Positions 47,109-59,285 of a stretch of 64,000 bases of DNA are shown piece after piece. Origin of the DNA: Cordilura impudica. Its lineage: Eukaryota > Arthropoda > Insecta > Diptera > Scathophagidae. The translations under genes were made by a program, and so were the position numbers. The notes under the pieces were generated by a model, which saw only the letters and a program-made list of their open reading frames with translations, was not told the origin of the DNA and did no database searches. Location of the stretch: NCBI GenBank assembly GCA_963682025.1, contig OY821520.1, forward strand, positions 85,112,965 through 85,176,964, given 5' to 3'. Each line of letters starts with the position of its first letter. The stretch's first letter is position 1.

Positions 47109-48787
47109 TTATAAATTTTTCTTTGGCAAACTCGTTACAATGTGTTCTTTCATTACTCTGGAATGTGTCTTTTTGTGTAAATACAAACCATTACGAGATG
47201 TAAAAACCCCTTCACACTGATCACAAGCTAATTGTTTCGATAGTGGATAGTGAGTCAATTGATGAGCCTTCATTTCGCCCTGCTGTTTAAAGGCTTTATC
47301 ACACAACGAGCACATATAGGGACGTTCTCCAGTGTGTACTCTAATATGGCGTTTCAAATCATCGGCGCGTAAAAAGGATTTGTTGCAAAATTTACAAAGA
47401 TTTTTTATAACCATATCTTTATGGGTGTTCATGTGACGGGAAAGAGATTGCATATGAGAAAAAAGCATACCGCAGTCTCGACATTTAAATGCCTTAGAAC
47501 TGGGATGAAATTTTTGCACGTGTTCGACAAGGCATCGTTGACGGTAAAATATCTAAAAACGAAATTAATAAATTTTGAGGGAAATATTAATACTTTGAGC
47601 AATTTAAATAAATAGTTATTTTCTTAGAAATTCCTAATTGTTAAATATGTTTTCTTTTCTGAAGTACCATTTATAAAACAAAAGGTATTCTTAAGTTTGA
47701 GCTTCATTGAAATCAATTTTCGAAAGCAGGTATTTCTTTGAAAAATAGAATTAATTTCCTTTAATACCTGTTCACAAACTGCACATTTAATATCATCTAG
47801 TAGACGCGTTCTAACACGGGGTTGTTTATGTTTAAAATGTTTTTTCGTTACAGTTGCTGTCGGATAGTCCATTTCAGGGATGTGATGTTCCTGAGAGTCA
47901 TTAGTGTTCGAGTTGTCCTCTAACTGTTCGGTTGTTATTAAAATAACTTCATCTTCTATAAATGCGGATTTAGTGTTTTCTTCATCAATTTCAACTTCGA
48001 CAGTGTCCTGGGAGTCGCTATCCAAATTATGTTCTTCTTCTTCAATATAGTCAATATTTTGTGTATTTTTGGTGTGGTGTTCTTCTTCAGAAAATACATA
48101 TTCATTTTGACCAGGGTTTTTTGGATTTACTGAGACTTCCAAACACACTAAATTTTCATCATCATTCGTTTGATCATTATCAGATAAACATTGCACATCA
48201 TGAAGTTCCGTATTATCCTGCATATCCATTTCAATAACTAAATGTTTAACATCATATTGATCTTTAAGAACTTCCTCGTAACTACAACACTCTTCTGAAA
48301 TATCATTTAAAATTATTTCCTCATTAGCCACTGAAGTAGAAGAATCATTTTTTTGGGTTAATCCGTTCAATTTTATGGCCAGTCTTGTTAGTATCTTTTC
48401 GGCATTACGTACTTGCATTGTGAAAAAATATAAAGTTGTTATTTTGCGCAAACATTCTTTACATACTTTCGAAGGTAACTCCAGTCCACTACTCAACTTT
48501 GAAAAAAAAAACACCTTGTAAATATGTATATTAAACATTTGGTATTCTCTTAGACTTACCTCTAATCCGGTGGTATTAATTAACATTTCTTGCACATTGA
48601 GAAAACCTCCTTTCAATGCATCCATGACACACATCTTCTCCATGTAAACATCGTCAGCGCCAGTTTCTATTAAACAAGTCCGACACAATTGCCAATTATT
48701 TACCTCCGTTAAATTCAATTCACTTTTCGTATTTTCTTTAAATTCCAATATATTTTCATAATAAACAATTTTTCTCATCGATTCACT
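47109..48787 (-). CDS. ZAD-type C2H2 zinc-finger protein, 466 aa (3 exons)
   Basis: Likely a sequence-specific DNA-binding regulator in the nucleus. Exons are 48787-48560, 48496-47768 and 47552-47109. The introns (63 and 215 bp) have GT..AG ends and keep frame. I use ATG at 48787 because the frame upstream holds only a TTG and a stop. Residues 36-91 form a ZAD dimerisation domain with CxxC pairs at C36/C39 and C88/C91. A long acidic linker follows (many E/D, about 130-290). Five C2H2 fingers then run from about 313 to 450, including 'CRDCGMLFSHMQSLSRHMNT' and 'CSLCDKAFKQQGEMKAHQLT'. The first finger is split by intron 2 after CAVCEQ. An AATAAA signal overlaps the stop codon. The target genes are unknown. 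Confidence 0.9.
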
Positions 48788-48845
48788 CATGATTTCTGGG
48801 TTGTTTATTTTTTCAGAAAAAAATTTTTTTAAATCCAATTTTCAT

Positions 48846-49278
48846 GGCAAGTACGTAGCCAAAAAGCCAGGGTAAACGCTTCTAGCTCCCCTATACAACC
48901 ATTGCCATCGCAAATGAGGTTAGGATGATCTATTCAGTATATCACCGTAAAGCTGAACTTAAACTAGAACGCATGCAGAAAGATACAATTAACATAACTG
49001 CATGCTGAGCAGCAACCACGAGAACTACAAAGCAAAAACCGACAAAAGTTTTCTCTTATTCAAGAATAATAGAAGCGATGAAGCGACCTTAGCTCAATGG
49101 ATCGTAAATTACTACAAATTACCAGTTCAGACAGTCACTAGTGGCATCTATATTTTTAACTATAAAATCAGGGTTGCATTATTGTAAAGAAATCAGAAGC
49201 AACAGCTATATTGAAAATAATGTTCTATGGCCCCCACACACTTTGTACATATTCTTTTTATTTATTTATTTGTGCTTA
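48846..49278. other. Intergenic sequence upstream of the ZAD gene
   Basis: It presumably contains the promoter of the minus-strand ZAD gene, but I see no clear TATA or initiator motif. The open frame at 49002-49187 has no recognisable domain. Confidence 0.4.
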
Positions 49279-49281
49279 TTA

Positions 49282-50154
49282 GGCCAGTTTACACTATCAC
49301 ACTTTGAATACGGCCTGTCAAAAAGTCGAGTATTATGAAAAAAGCTTGTGTTATGAAATTGACAGTCTATATGATTTTATTTTCAAAGTGCGATAGTTTT
49401 TTCATATTTAGAAACATTTCTAAAAACTTGTCACTTTCATCGGACCAGATTTGTTTTTTTTTTATATAAAAAAAAAGTAAACAAAAACAAAGAAAGAGGA
49501 AATAAAACATAAATTTCAAAATAAATTTCTTTGTTATTCTAAACAGCTGTTTTCATTAGATGTGTGTGATGGTTTAAATGCCCTAAAGGTGCTATTACAT
49601 GATGTGTTTTTTACATATGTACTGTCAAATTTTCCCACAACAAAAGTTGTACACATCGTGTGATACATATGAAACATTGTTTATGTACAATACATGAGGA
49701 AAGTCACATGCACATTTTTCAATTAGAACAGGTTCTATTTGTTGCATGACAAACAATTGAAAATACAACACTGCTTGTGGCGAAAGAAAAACAGAGTAAA
49801 TTTTAAAGATTAATATTGAAAGAAAAATAAATTGTTTAGTATTAATTAACAATTAAAAAATACATGACCTTTTTTAACAACAAATTTTTGTAAATTCACA
49901 AATTAAATCAGCTGTTGTTTACATTTAGAGGTTATGTCATACGGAAATACATACGCACGTGTGATAGCAAAAATTATGAATCGTATGTAATAGACAATTT
50001 TGACAGACATGAAGAATTTCATATGGAAAAAAAAAAGTGACAGTACATATGTAAAAAACACATCATATAATAGCACCTTACGTATGCAGAAATAATATAG
50101 GTACAGTCCGATGAATGGTATCACGCGATTGAATGGTATCATGTAAATGGGCCT
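49282..50154. mobile_element. MITE-like element with TTA target, containing a nested MITE
   Basis: Ends GGCCAGTTTACACTATCACA (left) and 'ATGATACC...' with GGCCCATTTACAT in inverse orientation (right). TTA is at both sides (49279-49281, 50155-50157). Another MITE lies inside it at 49587-50078. No coding capacity. Confidence 0.55.
49587..50078. mobile_element. Nested MITE, about 40 bp inverted ends
   Basis: AGGTGCTATTACATGATGTG at the left is matched at the right by the complement of CACATCATATAATAGCACCT. The match continues through 'ttttttacatatgtactgtc'. Flanks are TAA (left) and TAC (right). Confidence 0.75.
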
Positions 50155-50157
50155 TTA

Positions 50158-50671
50158 TTGTCACAAATTTTAATGTTGGTGTGTTTTGAAGGTTGAACAT
50201 TTCTTTAAGAAATTGTATCTAAGCGAATAAAGTTTTTTCTGTCATTGCACATTTACAGCCGTATTCAAAGTCTAAAAAAAGTTTGTTAAAAATTCGTATT
50301 CATGATGGTTATTTCAAGTAATAAACGATTTAACGTTTTATAAAACTCTAGGATGGCAACAATATATATTTTTTATATGTCACTTGAGTCGTAATGATGC
50401 AAAACCATGGTTTTAAATTTATACGGTATTCGTTTCTACATTTTTTTTGCCGTGTTTGAGAAAAATATGGTTTTTATAGAAACAAGTTAATGTTAAACTT
50501 GTCTATTAACTAAATAAATTAAAACAGCCAAAACAAAATGTTAGGTAGAAATGTTATTTAGATGGCGATTTTATTCCAGATAAAAAAGTATTAAAATAAC
50601 CAATTTTATTTAATTTGTATTGATTGGTTACACATCACTAGTTCATTTTGTACTTTCAATTACATTAATAA
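50158..50671. other. Unassigned AT-rich sequence
   Basis: Nothing recognisable. Confidence 0.5.
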
Positions 50672-51130
50672 GTCTGGGTTCACACAAGGCAATTTTTGTT
50701 GCGCAACTTTTTTTCAATTCTCTTTTAAAGTTGCCTTAATGTTCACACAGAGAAATTTATTGCCGCAACTTTTCGTTTTCTTTTGCTTTCAAATTCTTAC
50801 ATTTTTGACAGTTCACTTTATAAGCTTGTGTAAAAAGAATTTATTATTGGTCCAAAGTGAAAAATCTATTTGTGTGAAAAAATCGAAGTCAAAGAAAAAA
50901 TGAAATAAAGAAAATAAAATAAATGAAATAATAATTTTTCACAGCGAAGCGACTAATAAAAAGAAATGTCAAATAATAAACTGCAGCTAACTTCGTGTTT
51001 TAATTACGAATTGCACAACAAAACGAGTTGCCGAGTACAGGCAACTCCGTACCAAATACCACTCTTCTTTCCCCTCTCTCCTACAAACTCAAGAACTGCG
51101 CAACAAAAGTTGCCTTGTGTGAACTCGGCC
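50672..51130. mobile_element. TAA-target MITE, 'GGTTCACACAAGGCAA' family, copy 1
   Basis: Inverted ends GGTTCACACAAGGCAA and TTGCCTTGTGTGAACTC with TAA on both sides (50669-50671, 51131-51133). A second copy (57650-58460) carries a Helitron-like insertion. This copy supplies the empty site at 50928/50929. Confidence 0.82.
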
Positions 51131-51133
51131 TAA

Positions 51134-52847
51134 GGGAAGAAATAATTATAAATATTAAATTAAATAAATGAATTCAATACAATTTTGCGTGTATTAATTA
51201 TTAATACGAAGTGACATATGAAATACGATTAAAAATATTTTTGTGTAAAATTTCTCAGTATAAAATTTTGTAAATAAAAATTGTTCTTAAAAAATTCTTT
51301 TGATCAATTAAACTATGTATGGCCATTATTTATTAATGACAAATTTTCCCGACAAAGTTCAATATATAGATAAACAAAAAGCAAAAATATCATGTTAAAA
51401 TATATCTGAACTATCACCAATGACTGAACAACATTCCCAACCATCTCTAGATGTAATGCCTACAGAGTATGACATCAAAAATTAAATATCTTTGACTTCA
51501 ACACATTGATTGGGATTAGAGTGCTCATTAATTTGCTAAACCATTTTTATTATTAGATCATAAAAACATAAATCTATAAAACTTATTTTAAAAAATTTGC
51601 CAACGAAAATAACAAAATTAACGCATTAATTTCATTTTATAGAATGTATTTTAGTTTTTAACAAAACTATATAAAACTTAATTTGATAATCTAGGTTGAA
51701 GGGACTGTCTATTTAAAATACATTGAGCAAAATCAGCTTCGCCTATCACTTTAGGAATCATATCGACTAGTAATTGTGGGAGCCCTGTATTAAGTGGTGA
51801 CAAATTGCCGAGGAATTGCAAAGGAAAATATTTTTAATGTATTTATTTCCGTTTTATACTTTTTAAAATTTATTCTTAGGCCACAAAATCAGAAGTTCTC
51901 ACAATTTGTGTTTTTATTATGCAAGCAATCATCAGATTTTTTAATATCATTCGTTCTTCAAACCTTAAAAAGTCAATACAAACAAATAAAGGATTAATGG
52001 GCGTGGCAGATCCAATACAAAAATATATGAAGTACTATGAAAGTGACAGAAAATGTGAGTAGTCGTTGAGTTATGGGCGGAATCGCCAAATTAAAAAATC
52101 GCGAAAAACAAAAATCTTCAAAATCGGTAAAATCAAAACTCGCCAAAATCAAAAATCACGAAAATAAGAAATTCCACATGATATTCTAAATTCAAGGTCA
52201 TTTTTCTCATGGGCAGCTACAGTGCTGGACAAAAGTATTCACATAGCGACTTTATTTTAAATCGTTCAGATTTTTTAAATGAAAGCCCGATATGTTTTCA
52301 ACAAAATTATTTATTCGTGTATTACCAGAAAGTACCAAAAAACCAATATCTAATTTAGTGCAGGGATTCGAAAAGGCAAAATCATTAACCTTAAATCATT
52401 AACCTTAAAAGATTGCGAAATACTGTTGGCAAATTTCAAAGTTGATGGAATATCTCAAGATTGTTTCTTTGATTTTATGAAAGACCAAAATGCTTTCGGA
52501 TTACTTTCAATTTCCTGTTCCTTTTCAAAGAGAAGATTGTTTGTTTATATAAGAAATTGAATTCAACTAAGCAAAAATGAACATGATTATCACTGGACGA
52601 AATTAAACAGTTATTTTAATTGTCTGGCCATTTGATAAATGTTTATCAATTTTATCAATTTTCATATATCCTGCATCAAGCAATATTAATTTGAGATTTT
52701 ACACCGAAACCTATATTTTACGGGGAAAGGAATTTAAATTACAAAACAAGGAGATACATATATTTTTGTTTAATTAAATACAATTATTTCATTTAGTTTA
52801 GAAATTTACATATGTATAAATTTAAAATGCAATTTGTATGATTTTTA
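51134..52847. other. Intergenic sequence; possible solitary Tc1-like end
   Basis: 'tacagtgctggacaaaagta' at 52209-52228 resembles a Tc1-family terminal repeat, but no partner end or transposase was found. No gene was recognised. The 3' UTR of the large zinc-finger gene presumably ends here just below 52848. Confidence 0.4.
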
Positions 52848-55800
52848 TCACAAACCATTGTTGCAGAATTTTGTTTTACTTTTTTTATCACACTCTTTCG
52901 ATTTCTGTTTCTCGTGAATCTTATGATGTGCACTCAAATTATAGTTATTTTTAAAGGATTTATCACACTGTGAACAAGAGTAGGGTCGTTCCTCTGTGTG
53001 CACCCTTAAGTGACGTTTCCAATGATGGATATCAGCGAAGGTCTTGCAACAAACTGCACATTCAAATTTATTCGGGGTTCTCACAGCATCTAGGGGAACA
53101 CTTTTCAAGGAAGGGTCGTCTTTAGCTTGATCGACGTTTTTTAAACTATCTGATTGCTCTGCATGATTTTTCAAATGTTGCAAGTGGAATTTTTTTTGAT
53201 GTGTCTTCAAATCATTTTTTAACTTAAAGCCCTTTTGACAAAATGAACAAGAGAAGGGTCGTTCATCACTGTGTACACTATAGTGACTTTTCAAATTACC
53301 AATTTGTTTAAAGGCTTTTGAACAAAATTCACATAGATGCTTCTTAGTCAAATCTTTGTGAGATTTTCTATGATCTGTTAACGATTTAAAATCTGTAAAA
53401 ATAAGAGCACAATCTCGACATTTAAAATCTTTATGGTCAGAATGCAATATATTTTGATGTCTAACCAACATCTTTTTTTGTTTAAAGGATACTTCACACA
53501 AAGAACAAGTAAATGGTTTTTCTCCAGTGTGTACTCTCAAATGACGATTCAAATCAGTTCTGTCGTAAAAGCGCTTAGAACAGAATTCACAAACATGCTT
53601 TTTCAATGTTTCTTCGTCCTCGAAATGAGTTCTTTGGTGTTTTTGCAGCGAAAACTTATATTTGAAACTTTTTTGACATAATGAACACGAATAAACACGT
53701 TCTTCAGAGTGTGACTGCAAGTGATATTTCAAGCCGGAGAGGCAATTAAAGGTCTTCGAACAAAATTCACAAATGTGTTGATTCAAGTGAGAGTTTTTAA
53801 GGCGTTTGAAATGTTTTTTTGTAATTTTTTTATGTAATTGTTCTGGCTTTATCATATCTTGTGCGGTTACGTCTTCTTCACTGTGTTTTATATGACTTTC
53901 AGTTTTACTGTTTTTCAGAATGATTTGGTTTTGTTGAAAACTGTTTTTTGCATTGGATATGTCTTCTAAAATTTCAGTTACAGTTAGAAAAGTTTCATCA
54001 TGTATATATTCTGTTTTGGATATTTCTATAATATTTTTAATATCCAAATCACCATGGAAGTCACTATTCGAATATATATCTTTACTATAATGGCTATTTT
54101 CTAAATTACTTATTTCGTGTAAACTATCGTTTAACGATGTTTGATCACAAAGGTTTTCCGTATCGTCCATTGCTGCAGAACTATATGATGAATACTGAAC
54201 GTTATTATATGTTGCAATTACTGGATCAATAGTATTTTCTACATGAATATGCATTAAATTTGTGGACTTTTCTTCACATTTCGTTATCTCAATACTATGA
54301 TTTTTAATACAATTCTTTGATTTTGGTTCCAAATGAACATTAATACGGTGTGCCTTCAAATGGAAATTTTGTGTAAAACTTTTTTGACACAAAGTACATG
54401 AGAATGGTCGTTCTCCAGTATGTACCCGAAGATGGCGTATCAAATCAGATTTGCAAATGAATAACTTGGAACAGAATTCGCAAACATTTTTTTTGTAAGT
54501 TTTTGCGTCTTGGAAGTGGCTTAGTTGATGTCTTCTCAAACTTTTCGCATGTTTATAGGTTCTATTACATAAAGAGCAATAGTGGTGATGTTCCTCAGTG
54601 TGTGATTTCAAGTGTAATTGTAAGCGCGCAATGCAATCAAAGTTCTTTGAGCAGACTTCGCATACATGTTGATTCAAGGGTGTTTTTTGTTTTTTAAAAT
54701 TATCTTCACTATTTTTATGAAATCTATTTTTATAAGCTAAAGTTTGATTATTTTGATATTTCATGACTTTAATATTGCGGTGGAATTTTCGGACATGCTT
54801 AACAAGATCGTGCTGGAATTTAAACATCTGAAAATAATTTTTTAAGACTATATTGAAAAACGGAAACGTATTTATAACATTTATTTACCTTATTACAAAC
54901 AACACATTTGTTTTCATTTAGAAGCGTTTTCTTTATAGGTTCTGTTTTATGCTTTACTTTGAATTTGAATCGGCGGTTATAAGTTTTCTCAGTAATCTCT
55001 GTTTGTGGGCAACTATTTGCATAAAAATCATCTTGGACCATAAATTCAGTTTTCGATATTTTTATATTCCCTATTAGCTCATTATCATCACAATCGCCAA
55101 TCGAATTAAGTTCTTCTTTGATATATGTTTTTTCTAAATTCTTTGTTTCCTTGGTAGTATCTTGATTATTTAAACCATTTAGACATTCAATGGTATTCAG
55201 TGTCTCAGTATAATCTGTAAAAGGCAGTTCTTCCTGATAATCGGAATCATTTAGACATTTAACAGCATTTATTGAGTCCGCATTTGTTGTATAAGATTTA
55301 GATAAACTTGTAATATCATTACTTTTGAATGGAATATCTGCATTTATATTAATTGTATGATTTGCTGTTGTAACTGATGTCGGTGACTCTTTGTTTACTT
55401 CATCTGTACATTTGAAATCATGACCATTGTCATCAAATAGCTCTGAAGCATTTAAATTTACTATTTTAAATTCAAATTTTTTCACACTTTGTGCATCAAT
55501 GACAGCTAGGGGAACACCTTCGGAATAAGGGTCATCTTTAATTTGAAGAACGTTTTTTAAACTATCTGATTCTTCTGCTTGATTCTTTAAATGCTGCAAG
55601 TGAAATTTTTTTTGATGTGTCTTTAAATCATTCTTTAACTTAAAGCCCTTTTGACAAAAAGAACAAGGGAAGGGTCGTTCTTCACTATGTACACTATAGT
55701 GACTTTTCAAATTGCCAATACTATAAAAGGACTTAGAACAAAATTCACATAAATGTTTCTTTGTCAAATCCTTGTGAGATTTTCTATGATGTGTTAAGGA

Positions 55801-57132
55801 TTTAAAATTGGAAAAAACAAGGGCACAATCTTGACATTTAAAAACTTTACAGTTAGAATGGAATATATTTTGATGTCTAACCAACATTTTTTTTTGCTTA
55901 AAGGTTTCTTCACACAAAGAACACGAAAATGGCTTTTCTCCAGTGTGTATCCTCAAATGGCGTTCCCAATCAGTTCTGTCATAAAATCGCTTCAAACAGA
56001 ATTCACAAGCATGTTTTTTAAATGTATTTTGATCTTCGAAATGAGTTCTTTGATGCTTGTTTAACGAATTCTTATGTTTATACATTTTTTTACACAGAGA
56101 ACAAGAAAATGGACGTTCTTCAGTGTGTACCATTATATGACGGTTTAAATCAGCTCTACAAGCAAAGGGTTTGGAACAAAATTCACAAACATGTTTATGT
56201 TTTTGTTCTAATTTGTGGTGGGTTATTTGGTGTTTTATCAGCGAAAACTTATATTTAAAGCGTTTTTGACATAATGAACAAGAAAATGAACATTCTTCGG
56301 TGTGTGTTGTTAAATGATATTTTAAGCGAGAGTTGCTTTCAAATGTCTTACAACAAATTTCGCAATAATTTTTTTTATATTTTGATTCATTTTTTAAATG
56401 GGTTCTTTGGTGTTTTTTTAGCGAAAACTTATATTTAAAGCTTTTTTGACATAATGCACAAGAAAAGGGGCATTCTTCGGTATGTTTTGCTAAGTGATAC
56501 TTTAAGCGAGAGAGGCAATCAAAGGTCTTCGAACAAAATTCACAAACATGTGTTTTTAACAATTCCTTTTCTACAGAGTTTAAATGAACTCTTGCATGAC
56601 GTGATAAAGAGCTTAGATTCGAAAAGAGGTCACTACAATATCGACATTGGAAGGCTTTTTCTTTAGGGTGATATTGTGCAGCATGTTCAACCAGATCTTG
56701 CTGAAATTTAAAAATCTAACAAAAAAAAATGTTTGGTTCTGTAAAAATCTATTGTATTATAGAACCATATTTTAAAATAAATATTAAAAAATACCTCATT
56801 GCAAACTGCACATTTGTTGTGTTTTTGTAGAGTTCTTTTGGTATTGCAATCATTGGATTTCTATTTTAAATAAAAATTTTCATTACAAATTCATCATTGC
56901 AGTTATATTATTATGTTACGTTAATTTCACTAAGAAGCTGGCATTGATAAGACGTATTGTGATTAAGTTTCGCTTCATATTCATCTTTGGAAACATCTAG
57001 TGGGTCACTGTCTGAAATAGGTAATCTTTCATGGACACATTCTTTTTCCTTTATATAAATAATGGCATTTTCCTCAGTTGTTAAAATATCCGAAGATTTA
57101 ATCCATTTATGTTCGTTCAGTAAGGAGGCCAT
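52848..57132 (-). CDS. Giant C2H2 zinc-finger protein, about 1361 aa, 27 fingers (4 exons)
   Basis: Probable nuclear DNA-binding protein. The proposed exons are 57132-56920, 56860-56795, 56715-54889 and 54827-52848. Introns are 59, 79 and 61 bp, all with GT..AG ends and in frame. There is no ZAD domain in exon 1. Finger 1 is completed by joining exons 2 and 3 (CAVCNE + [11 protein letters not shown]). Fingers 1-13 are in exon 3, followed by a long acidic linker. Finger 14 is completed by joining exons 3 and 4 (CVVCNK + [11 protein letters not shown]), and fingers 15-27 are in exon 4. The block of fingers 9-13 ('[20 protein letters not shown]' onward) is repeated as fingers 21-25, including the linker 'HLQHLKN(Q/H)AE(E/Q)SDSLKN'. 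It may be two tandem genes that fused, or two transcripts. The donor of intron 1 (gtaaca) is the weakest call. Confidence 0.8.
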
Positions 57133-57339
57133 ACCAACTTACGCTTTATATGTTTAAGAAAACAGTGTTTTCTTACTATTTTCCAATTTGTAATTTATTT
57201 TGCTTTGTTGGAGTAAATATTGTACATTTATAAACTAGAGTCGTGAAAGTATTGAATAGTTGAGTACCGTGTCGCGAATACCGGGTACTCAATGCTAAAA
57301 AGCAATTACTCGTATAACGAGTGTTCAGTGTGGGAAGCA

Positions 57340-57600
57340 AGGGTGCAAAAATTTCATGATTCCTGGTTGTGGGTTGATTTTTCTTGAGAACTTCTCTTTA
57401 CACTCATTTTAAGATACATATTTGTTTCGTATATATATTTTTTAGTTAGGAATGAAAAATTTTTCGACAAAATATTAATTTAAAAAATTTTACATATTAA
57501 CTATAAAAGATAATTGGGAAAATTTCAAGGAATATTTCATAATGACCGACCCCCTGGCCTTACATTATGAAATTTTCCATGGAATTTTTTCTATTTTCTT
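57340..57600. repeat. Interspersed repeat shared with 61960-62280
   Basis: Both places share 'ttctctttacactca', 'atatttgtttcgtatatata' and '(g)aaattttccatg(g/t)aatttttt'. Terminal structure is not clear. Confidence 0.5.
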
Positions 57601-57649
57601 TCAAAGTCCCTACGTAAAAATTTTAGTAATACACTGTGCAATAATCAGA

Positions 57650-58460
57650 AATTCTGACAATTTTTGTTGCTCAACTTCTTTGCAATTATCTCTTTTGAGT
57701 CAACGACTCAATGTTCACACAGAATAATTTGTTTCAAGCAATTTTCGTTTTCTTTTGCTTCCAAATTATTACTTTTTTGACAGTTCATTTTATTTAGTTT
57801 GTTTAAAATGAAGTTATTATGGGTTCAAGGTGAAAAATCTATTTGTGAGGAAAAATAGAAGTCAAAGAAAAAATGAAATAATAAAAAATTAAATAAATGG
57901 AATCTATAATATTAATAGGCTAGGCGATTTCTTGTCAATGATGTTTTGTTCTACCGTTTTATCCCGATTTTTACCAAACTTATTTTCAATTTTTTATTTT
58001 TTTTTTTAAATTTTTTCCTTTATTTTGAGCAAATTGCATTTAAAGTTGCTACTAACACATACATAAAATTATACAATGCTATGTGTGTGTTTCTTAAATT
58101 TGTTAATTTGTTTGTAATAAAAATGAGTTTGTTTTTTTTGTTGATTTGTGAATTGGCTATAATTGATTAGCATACCTTTAGGGTCTTTATTTAATGAAAA
58201 AATAAAATTTCCTAGAATTTGCACTCGAATTTCGAGGGCTGGAATCTGCTAGTAATAATAATAATTTTTCACAGCGAAGCAAAGAATGAAAAGAAATGCA
58301 AATAAAACTCGTAGCTAACTTCACGTTTATAATTACGAATGACATAACAAAACGAGTCGCCGAGTACAAGTAACTCCGTACCAAATACCGCTCTTCTTTC
58401 CCCTCTCTCCAACAAACTCAAAAATTGTGCAACAAAAATTGCCTTGTGTGAACTGGGACC
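57650..58460. mobile_element. TAA-target MITE, 'GGTTCACACAAGGCAA' family, copy 2, with Helitron-like insert
   Basis: It is collinear with 50672-51130, for example 'tctttcccctctctccaaca' near 58394. The left end is decayed and the right end 'ccttgtgtgaactgggacc' is good. The copy is interrupted by 57903-58252. Confidence 0.78.
57903..58252 (+). mobile_element. Non-autonomous Helitron-like element, copy H5
   Basis: 350 bp running from TCTATAATATTAATAGGCTA to GGCTGGAATCTGCTAG. The hairpin CTCGAATTTCGAG precedes the end by 14 bases. It sits exactly between A (57902) and T (58253), and the uninterrupted site exists at 50928/50929. No target duplication, as expected for Helitrons. Confidence 0.9.
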
Positions 58461-58950
58461 TACCGATATCATAAAACTGAGTTAAGGAACTGTTAAGTTT
58501 CCCTATTTTCGTTTTGAACTTGATTGAAGTTTGATAATCCACAATTATTTCAGAAAATTTTGCTTTTACAAAGATTTAAAGCGTGTTTTTGGGATCTCAG
58601 TTAAACTTAGTTTGTTAAAGATCGAGTTTTCAATTCCTTAGTCAAATAGGTCTGAGTTATTGCGATGCCAATTAAACTTGTATGTGCTAAAAAATATGAT
58701 TTTAATCAAACTAACTTTAATTGACATCCTATAACCATAGCTTTATCCGTTAAAAATCGTGAGTTTAACTAAACTTATTTTAATTTACTGCCCAAAAACT
58801 CTATTTGAATAGATTGTAAAACTTGAGTTTAAACAAAGTTTAACTGACACTAAAAACTAGCTCTTAGAACACTCCATTTGACTAGAGTTTAAAACTTGAG
58901 TTTAATCGAACTGAATTTAACAGATATTTTAAGAATTTGCTCTAACAAAA
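58461..58950. repeat. Degenerate AT-rich tandem repeats (about 70-85 bp unit)
   Basis: Loose repeats of 'aaacttgagtttaatcaaac' and 'tttaactgacat' recur about five times between 58560 and 58950. No coding capacity. Confidence 0.5.
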
Positions 58951-58954
58951 TGCT

Positions 58955-59115
58955 GTTTATACCCTCCATACCACTGTGCATAGCGGATATATTAGTTTTT
59001 CATTTCGCATTTAGCGTTGCGTTACAAACTTTATCCTTATAACAAATCGAGTCGACATACCGGTGTCCGTTAATAATTTTTAGCCAAGAATCATTTGAAT
59101 TTTTTTGGAAATATC
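58955..59115 (-). repeat. Family B repeat terminus
   Basis: 'tataccctccataccactgt' at 58959-58978, followed by 'cttataacaaatcgagtcga'. It resembles the end near 24185-24225 in inverse orientation. Confidence 0.45.
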
Positions 59116-59285
59116 GTATGATTTCTAAGGTAACAAAACATTCTTATATGGATCAAAAAAAAAACTATACTTAAATTTTAGTAATGGAATATTTATTAAC
59201 GAGATTGAATTAATGTTATTTCTTAATTAGCAAATATAACGAATAGTGTATTGCATGCCTGTTAGTAATAGTCTTTTCCACCAAA

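Noticed and set aside
48788..48838. Earlier start of the ZAD protein (17 extra residues)
   Set aside because: That start would be TTG with a stop just upstream in the same frame. ATG at 48787 is the first proper start.
57145..57150. TATA box of the giant zinc-finger gene (TATAAA, minus strand)
   Set aside because: It is only 13-18 bp from the proposed ATG, too close for a normal core promoter with a 5' UTR.
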